From Fidelibacterota bacterium (GTDB lineage: Bacteria > Marinisomatota > SORT01): DNA of 11,205 nt. Shown in pieces: positions 7,978-11,205 of the stretch. Position 1 is the first letter of the stretch. Each line of letters starts with the position of its first letter. The position numbers and the translations under genes are program-made. The notes beneath the pieces were generated by a model that was not told the origin of the DNA, did not search any database, and saw only the letters and a program-made list of their open reading frames with translations. Where the stretch lies: positions 1-11,205 of the forward strand of contig JADFMS010000042.1 in NCBI GenBank assembly GCA_022563775.1. Direction: 5' to 3'.

Positions 7978-8006
7978 AAAGTAACCGGTAAGCTCATAGG
8001 TGTCAA
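7978..8006 (-). promoter_or_regulatory. Candidate promoter of the TonB receptor gene
   Basis: Reading the minus strand, a perfect TTGACA (plus-strand 8001-8006) is followed after 17 bases by TACTTT (7978-7983), a poor -10 that keeps T, A and the final T. The expected start of transcription, near 7970, falls just before the palindrome at 7951-7965. A weak -10 beside a good -35 makes the assignment uncertain. If the organism uses a Bacteroidota-type promoter, it would not apply. Confidence 0.4.
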
Positions 8007-8200
8007 GAGCTTTTTCGAACAGTCTTAAAAACGAGCGTTTATAAGACAGTTCACCCCATTTCTCGAAAGCTAAATATAAAAAATCCCAATTTCTTGAGTT
8101 TTATAAATATGAAAATTTGTGTTATAAGCGGGGTTTATGAGACAAATAACTGATGATCAGAGAAATACTATTAAATGAGGCAGAAAACATATTAACTTGA
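8007..8200. other. Intergenic sequence between cyclase and receptor genes
   Basis: This A/T-rich stretch separates two genes on the minus strand. A weak all-A/U hairpin with a four-base loop (8078-8095, minus-strand AAGAAAT/ATTTTTT) about 105 bases after the cyclase stop ends in a T-run and could be a poor terminator. No convincing gene, RNA or repeat is visible. The longest plus-strand ATG frame noticed encodes only 14 residues. Confidence 0.3.
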
Positions 8201-10543
8201 CTATCCTGATAGATTTTCAATTACCCAGATATCCCCGCCCTGTGGCTTTACGCGGTCAAATAAAATCCAATTCCCATCCGGCGACCATACGGGATAATCA
8301 ATTCGATTTTCAGAATCCTCGAATTCAAATACTTTTTCGGGATCACCTGATTCAACAGGAGATACCCATAAAGATTTATGACCAGTCACATCCATGATCA
8401 TAGAGTGATTCGGTGAAAACGAAATGTGCGCACCACCCCTTATATCAGAAAAATACTCAGGATCTCCACCGGTTAAAGATACCTGCGCCAATCCGGATAT
8501 ATCGTCGTAAGGTGATATAAAAATTATAGCGTCCTTATCCATGGACCAGCGCATAAAATGCCCGGCTACTCCGGTATTCGTGAGCTGTCTCTGGTTAGTC
8601 CCGTCGGCATTCATCACCCATAATTCCCTTCTACCGCCCCGGTCGGACTGATAAGCAATAAACATTCCGTCAGATGAAAAGAAAGGATTGATATCAAGCG
8701 ATGAATTCTTGGAAATCTGTTTCAGTTCTCCTGTCTCAACTTCGACTAACCAAATATCAGCATTTCCCGAACGAACAGAAAAAAACGCAAGTTGCTTCCC
8801 ATCCGGTGACCAATTGGGCTGGAAATCGCCTCCCGGACCTTTCGTCAGTTGATGCACAGAACCGTCGTCGATTGAATAAAGCCAGATGTTCATCTCTCCC
8901 GTACGATCGGAATTGAAGGCAATCATCCTTCCATCAGGTGACCATGCTCCACGACTGTCTTCCCTGGTTGTCACAATAACCTCCTCCGGATCCCCGGTAG
9001 ATCGTCCGGTTTCAAGGGATACCGGCAGCTTCCAAATATCCGCGTTCTGCCTCAGAATGGAGTATGCTATTTGCCTCCCGTCAGTTGATACGGTCAGCTG
9101 AACATCCTGACCTGCGCCTGTCGTTATTTGTTGCACTTCGCCGGAAGGAATTCCATTCTCTGAAATTGGAACACGCCATATATTCAGCCCGCCGCTGCGA
9201 TATGATGAGAAATATATCGCCTTTCCTGACTGAGACCATACCGGATTAAGCTCTTGTATAAGATCGTTTGTAACCCATATCATCTTTTTTGAAAAGATGT
9301 CTATCACCTTAATATCAAATTTGGTCCCTTCCTTGTTCTGAAAGACGATGTTTGAACCATCGGGCGACCACTGTGGCATGATTTGATCGACACTCTCCGA
9401 ACTGTCGAATGATACCTGTTGGGGATTTCTTCCAAGATTATCCGCTATCCAGATACGGCGTGGACCAGCCCAAGAGGCATCAAAAGCGATCTGATGTCCG
9501 TCAGGAGAATAGGAAGGGTTAAATGAATCATCCAAAAGCTTAACCTCTTTGCCTGACTCTAAGTCAACCATCCATATATCTCCACCAATATGCACTCCGA
9601 AAATGTCGCCGGGCTCTAATTTACCATTTGGCTGATTCGATCGAACAAAAAGAATATTAGCGCCGTCAGGAGACCAGGCGGGTTGAATGTTATCTGCACT
9701 ACCGCTTGTAAGCTTTGTTTTCTCCCCACTTTCTAAATTCTTAAAGAAGATATGTCTGTAGCCTTTCACTTCCCCGCTATAAGCCAGTAGCAGGCCATCC
9801 GGAGAGAACGTCGGATATTCCTCGATACCCTTGTCGAATGTGACCTGTTTGAATCTGAACAGCCGCTGGATTGCAGTTTCAGTTCGCCCATTGTTTTGCA
9901 ATCGTTCACCAATCTCCAATAAATTAAATCCTGCTACAATCAAGACAATCAGAAGACCACCTATTCCACCGTATAAAAATGCATGCTTCATATTCAGTTT
10001 TTGGAGAAATATTCTTTTAATAGCCGGATAAGGAAGACCGCTTCCGCTAATTGCATAAACTTCTATAAGATGATCAACATTTTTTAAAGATTTATTTCCA
10101 ACAAAAACAGCCTCGATATCCGGCTTATTTCTAACATCATCATAAACCTTACCGGATATGCAAATACCACCCGGTTCAGCAAGCGGCTCAAACCGCGATG
10201 CTACATTAACGCCATCTCCGTAAACTTCATCCCCTTTAACTACCACGTCACCTACGTGTATGCCAATTCTTAGACGTATTGCTACTTCGGTCAATAAAGC
10301 CAATTGGATTTCGATTGCACAGTTTACCGCCTCAATGGCGCTGTTAAAAGTACAGAAAGTTCCGTCGCCAACGTATTGGAGCACTTCTCCATCATGTTTT
10401 TTAACTAACGGAGTTAATATCTCCCGTTGACTTTCTATTAGCTCTCTAGCCCTCGGCTCATCTTTCTGCATCAAGGAGGTATATCCAACCATATCCGTGA
10501 ACATGATTGCTGCGAGTTTGCGTTTAGATGCCTCAGGCGTCAA
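8201..10543 (-). CDS. Membrane-anchored class III nucleotide cyclase with TolB-like beta-propeller domain
   Basis: The 780-residue product has three parts. Residues ~8-165 are a class III adenylate/guanylate cyclase domain: Asp17 in FTDMVGYT and Asp60 in YVGDGTF are the metal-binding aspartates, and Asn113 and Arg117 in GDGVNVASR are the transition-state residues. The two substrate-selecting positions are Gln56 (usually Lys) and Glu106 (usually Asp), so whether ATP or GTP is used cannot be predicted. Residues ~188-208 form one transmembrane helix. Residues ~225-780 carry twelve WSPDG-like PD40/TolB repeats, enough for two six-bladed propellers outside the cytoplasm. The layout suggests a sensor whose propeller binds something and controls cyclic nucleotide synthesis in the cytosol (inferred). 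The start is TTG: it has AAGGAA upstream, and the next ATG (codon 14) would remove the first catalytic strand. The gene is separated from the receptor by 280 bases and is probably its own unit. Confidence 0.88.
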   Translation of the reverse strand: MTPEASKRKLAAIMFTDMVGYTSLMQKDEPRARELIESQREILTPLVKKHDGEVLQYVGDGTFCTFNSAIEAVNCAIEIQLALLTEVAIRLRIGIHVGDVVVKGDEVYGDGVNVASRFEPLAEPGGICISGKVYDDVRNKPDIEAVFVGNKSLKNVDHLIEVYAISGSGLPYPAIKRIFLQKLNMKHAFLYGGIGGLLIVLIVAGFNLLEIGERLQNNGRTETAIQRLFRFKQVTFDKGIEEYPTFSPDGLLLAYSGEVKGYRHIFFKNLESGEKTKLTSGSADNIQPAWSPDGANILFVRSNQPNGKLEPGDIFGVHIGGDIWMVDLESGKEVKLLDDSFNPSYSPDGHQIAFDASWAGPRRIWIADNLGRNPQQVSFDSSESVDQIMPQWSPDGSNIVFQNKEGTKFDIKVIDIFSKKMIWVTNDLIQELNPVWSQSGKAIYFSSYRSGGLNIWRVPISENGIPSGEVQQITTGAGQDVQLTVSTDGRQIAYSILRQNADIWKLPVSLETGRSTGDPEEVIVTTREDSRGAWSPDGRMIAFNSDRTGEMNIWLYSIDDGSVHQLTKGPGGDFQPNWSPDGKQLAFFSVRSGNADIWLVEVETGELKQISKNSSLDINPFFSSDGMFIAYQSDRGGRRELWVMNADGTNQRQLTNTGVAGHFMRWSMDKDAIIFISPYDDISGLAQVSLTGGDPEYFSDIRGGAHISFSPNHSMIMDVTGHKSLWVSPVESGDPEKVFEFEDSENRIDYPVWSPDGNWILFDRVKPQGGDIWVIENLSG

Positions 10544-10548
10544 TTAAG

Positions 10549-10554
10549 TTCCTT
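10549..10554 (-). promoter_or_regulatory. Ribosome binding site that supports the TTG start of the cyclase
   Basis: On the minus strand AAGGAA lies five bases before TTG (10541-10543). No ATG or GTG with similar spacing exists upstream in frame before the intergenic sequence, and starting later would cut the LAAIMFTDMVG strand that carries a catalytic Asp. Confidence 0.65.
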
Positions 10555-10710
10555 CAGTAAAATGAATTAATTATGAAAGTTACTCGAACACACGAATTCC
10601 CGCAAGACAAATGATTTACAATTTAAGTCTATTATGAGTTTTAATATATGTTTTGTGAGGACTGACTAAACTCGACAGAATTCGTATCTGATCGACTAAC
10701 TCAACTCTTC
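10555..10710. other. Intergenic sequence upstream of the cyclase gene
   Basis: This stretch lies between two minus-strand genes and should hold the end of one transcript and the promoter of the cyclase. A TATATT (minus strand, near 10643-10648) with a TTTAGT 16 bases before it is a weak promoter candidate. No strong terminator hairpin and no further gene were seen. Confidence 0.25.
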
Positions 10711-11205
10711 TTATTTAATTTTTATGAATGAAAGTGCGTCGGTGGGACAATGATTAACCTGATGGATAATTTCCTCACTCGTGGCTGCATCAATATTAAT
10801 CCATGGGCGTTCCTTGGGATTGAATACTTTAGGAAGTCCGTTAAAGCAGTTGCCGGCATGTTCGCACAATTCCGGTTTCCATATTACTTCGATCTTGTCG
10901 CTGGCGTACTCCTTGATTACTCCCTTTTCATACCGAACACTCCTGACTTGCTTCTTCTCTCTGGCTGGAATGAAGTAAACTAAAGGCGTAACGATCATCA
11001 GCAGAATAGAAATTCTTGTATCGATAAAGGCGCTTCCAATAGCCGTTGCGTAAAGAATAGGACCTACCCATTCAATACGCGCTATACGCCTCTTCTCTTC
11101 ATATTGTAAAGAATCCTGGCAAATATTACTCCGAAACATGGAATAACTCGACATCATCTTAAAGGATAAAGAGCCCATAAAGAATACTGCAGCCAGGATA
11201 ACATT
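10711..11205 (-). CDS. Membrane protein (TMEM175/DUF1211-like end) fused to YjdI-type Fe-S domain, 3' part
   Basis: The frame is open to the window edge, so the N-terminus is missing; 164 residues are visible. Numbering from the Met encoded at 11176-11178, the residues before and just after it are hydrophobic (VILAAVFFMG). Two more hydrophobic segments follow (~37-53 and ~57-71), with a WVGPILYATAIG motif and an ending FIPAREKK that resemble the last helices of the TMEM175/DUF1211 family of bacterial potassium channels (moderate confidence). Residues ~83-154 are a complete divergent Fe-S domain (Fer4_19, as in E. coli YjdI): Cys105, His107 and Cys111 in LCEHAGNCFNGLPKVFNP, then RPWI, then Cys144 in CPTDALSF. 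The domain should face the cytosol and may bind an Fe-S cluster, giving a redox- or iron-responsive membrane protein (inferred). The Met at 11176 is probably internal, because the frame upstream also encodes membrane-like residues. Confidence 0.7.
   Translation of the reverse strand, partial: NVILAAVFFMGSLSFKMMSSYSMFRSNICQDSLQYEEKRRIARIEWVGPILYATAIGSAFIDTRISILLMIVTPLVYFIPAREKKQVRSVRYEKGVIKEYASDKIEVIWKPELCEHAGNCFNGLPKVFNPKERPWINIDAATSEEIIHQVNHCPTDALSFIKIK

Noticed and set aside
7984..7989. ACCGGT palindrome in the promoter spacer of the receptor gene
   Set aside because: A six-base palindrome alone is too short to call an operator.
8109..8153. Short plus-strand ATG frame of 14 codons in the intergenic region
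   Set aside because: It has no convincing ribosome site and is too short to support as a gene.
8274..9810. Recurrent DNA motif resembling CCATCCGGTGACCA scattered across the cyclase gene
   Set aside because: It is the coding sequence of the SPDG motif in the propeller blades, not an independent DNA repeat or CRISPR array; the spacing follows the protein blades.
8201..10543. Pycsar-type anti-phage cyclase
   Set aside because: The cyclase is joined to a large extracytoplasmic propeller, and no neighbouring cyclic-nucleotide-binding effector (transmembrane or TIR) is visible.
10664..10705. Imperfect direct repeat GACTAAACTCGAC / GACTAACTCAAC
   Set aside because: Only two copies with mismatches in A/T-rich intergenic sequence; chance cannot be excluded and no function is suggested.

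Overview
The window looks like a piece of a moderately AT-rich bacterial chromosome from a Gram-negative organism, since it encodes a TonB-dependent outer-membrane receptor with an N-terminal carboxypeptidase-regulatory-like domain. That architecture, a TolB-propeller-linked class III cyclase and a fused HisB together suggest the Bacteroidota/FCB neighbourhood (Bacteroidota, Calditrichota, Marinimicrobia and relatives). This placement is an inference; no rRNA or other marker gene is present.

Positions 1-5434 (+ strand) hold a very compact histidine biosynthesis operon, entered inside hisD: hisD(partial)-hisC-hisB-hisH-hisA-hisF-hisIE. HisB is the bifunctional phosphatase/dehydratase fusion and HisIE the bifunctional cyclohydrolase/pyrophosphohydrolase. 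The gene order equals that of the enterobacterial hisGDCBHAFI operon. Genes overlap by 4-8 bases or are 3 bases apart, which implies one transcript and coupled translation. Together they cover all histidine-pathway steps except the first, HisG, which would lie upstream of the window. The operon ends in a 62-base convergent gap with hairpin potential.

Positions 5497-7920 (- strand) encode a FecA-like TonB-dependent receptor. Its upstream region holds a TTGACA-type promoter candidate followed by a Fur-box-like palindrome, so iron-repressed ferric-chelate uptake is the best reading.

Positions 8201-10543 (- strand) encode a membrane-anchored class III nucleotide cyclase. It has an N-terminal cytosolic catalytic domain, one transmembrane helix, and an extracytoplasmic domain with twelve WSPDG-type repeats, enough for two six-bladed TolB-like propellers. 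It starts at TTG.

Positions 10711-11205 (- strand) hold the 3' part of a gene that runs off the window. Its product carries transmembrane segments resembling the end of the TMEM175/DUF1211 channel family, joined to a complete YjdI-like divergent Fe-S domain. This fusion and the receptor-like cyclase are the least ordinary items here; the his operon is conventional in content.
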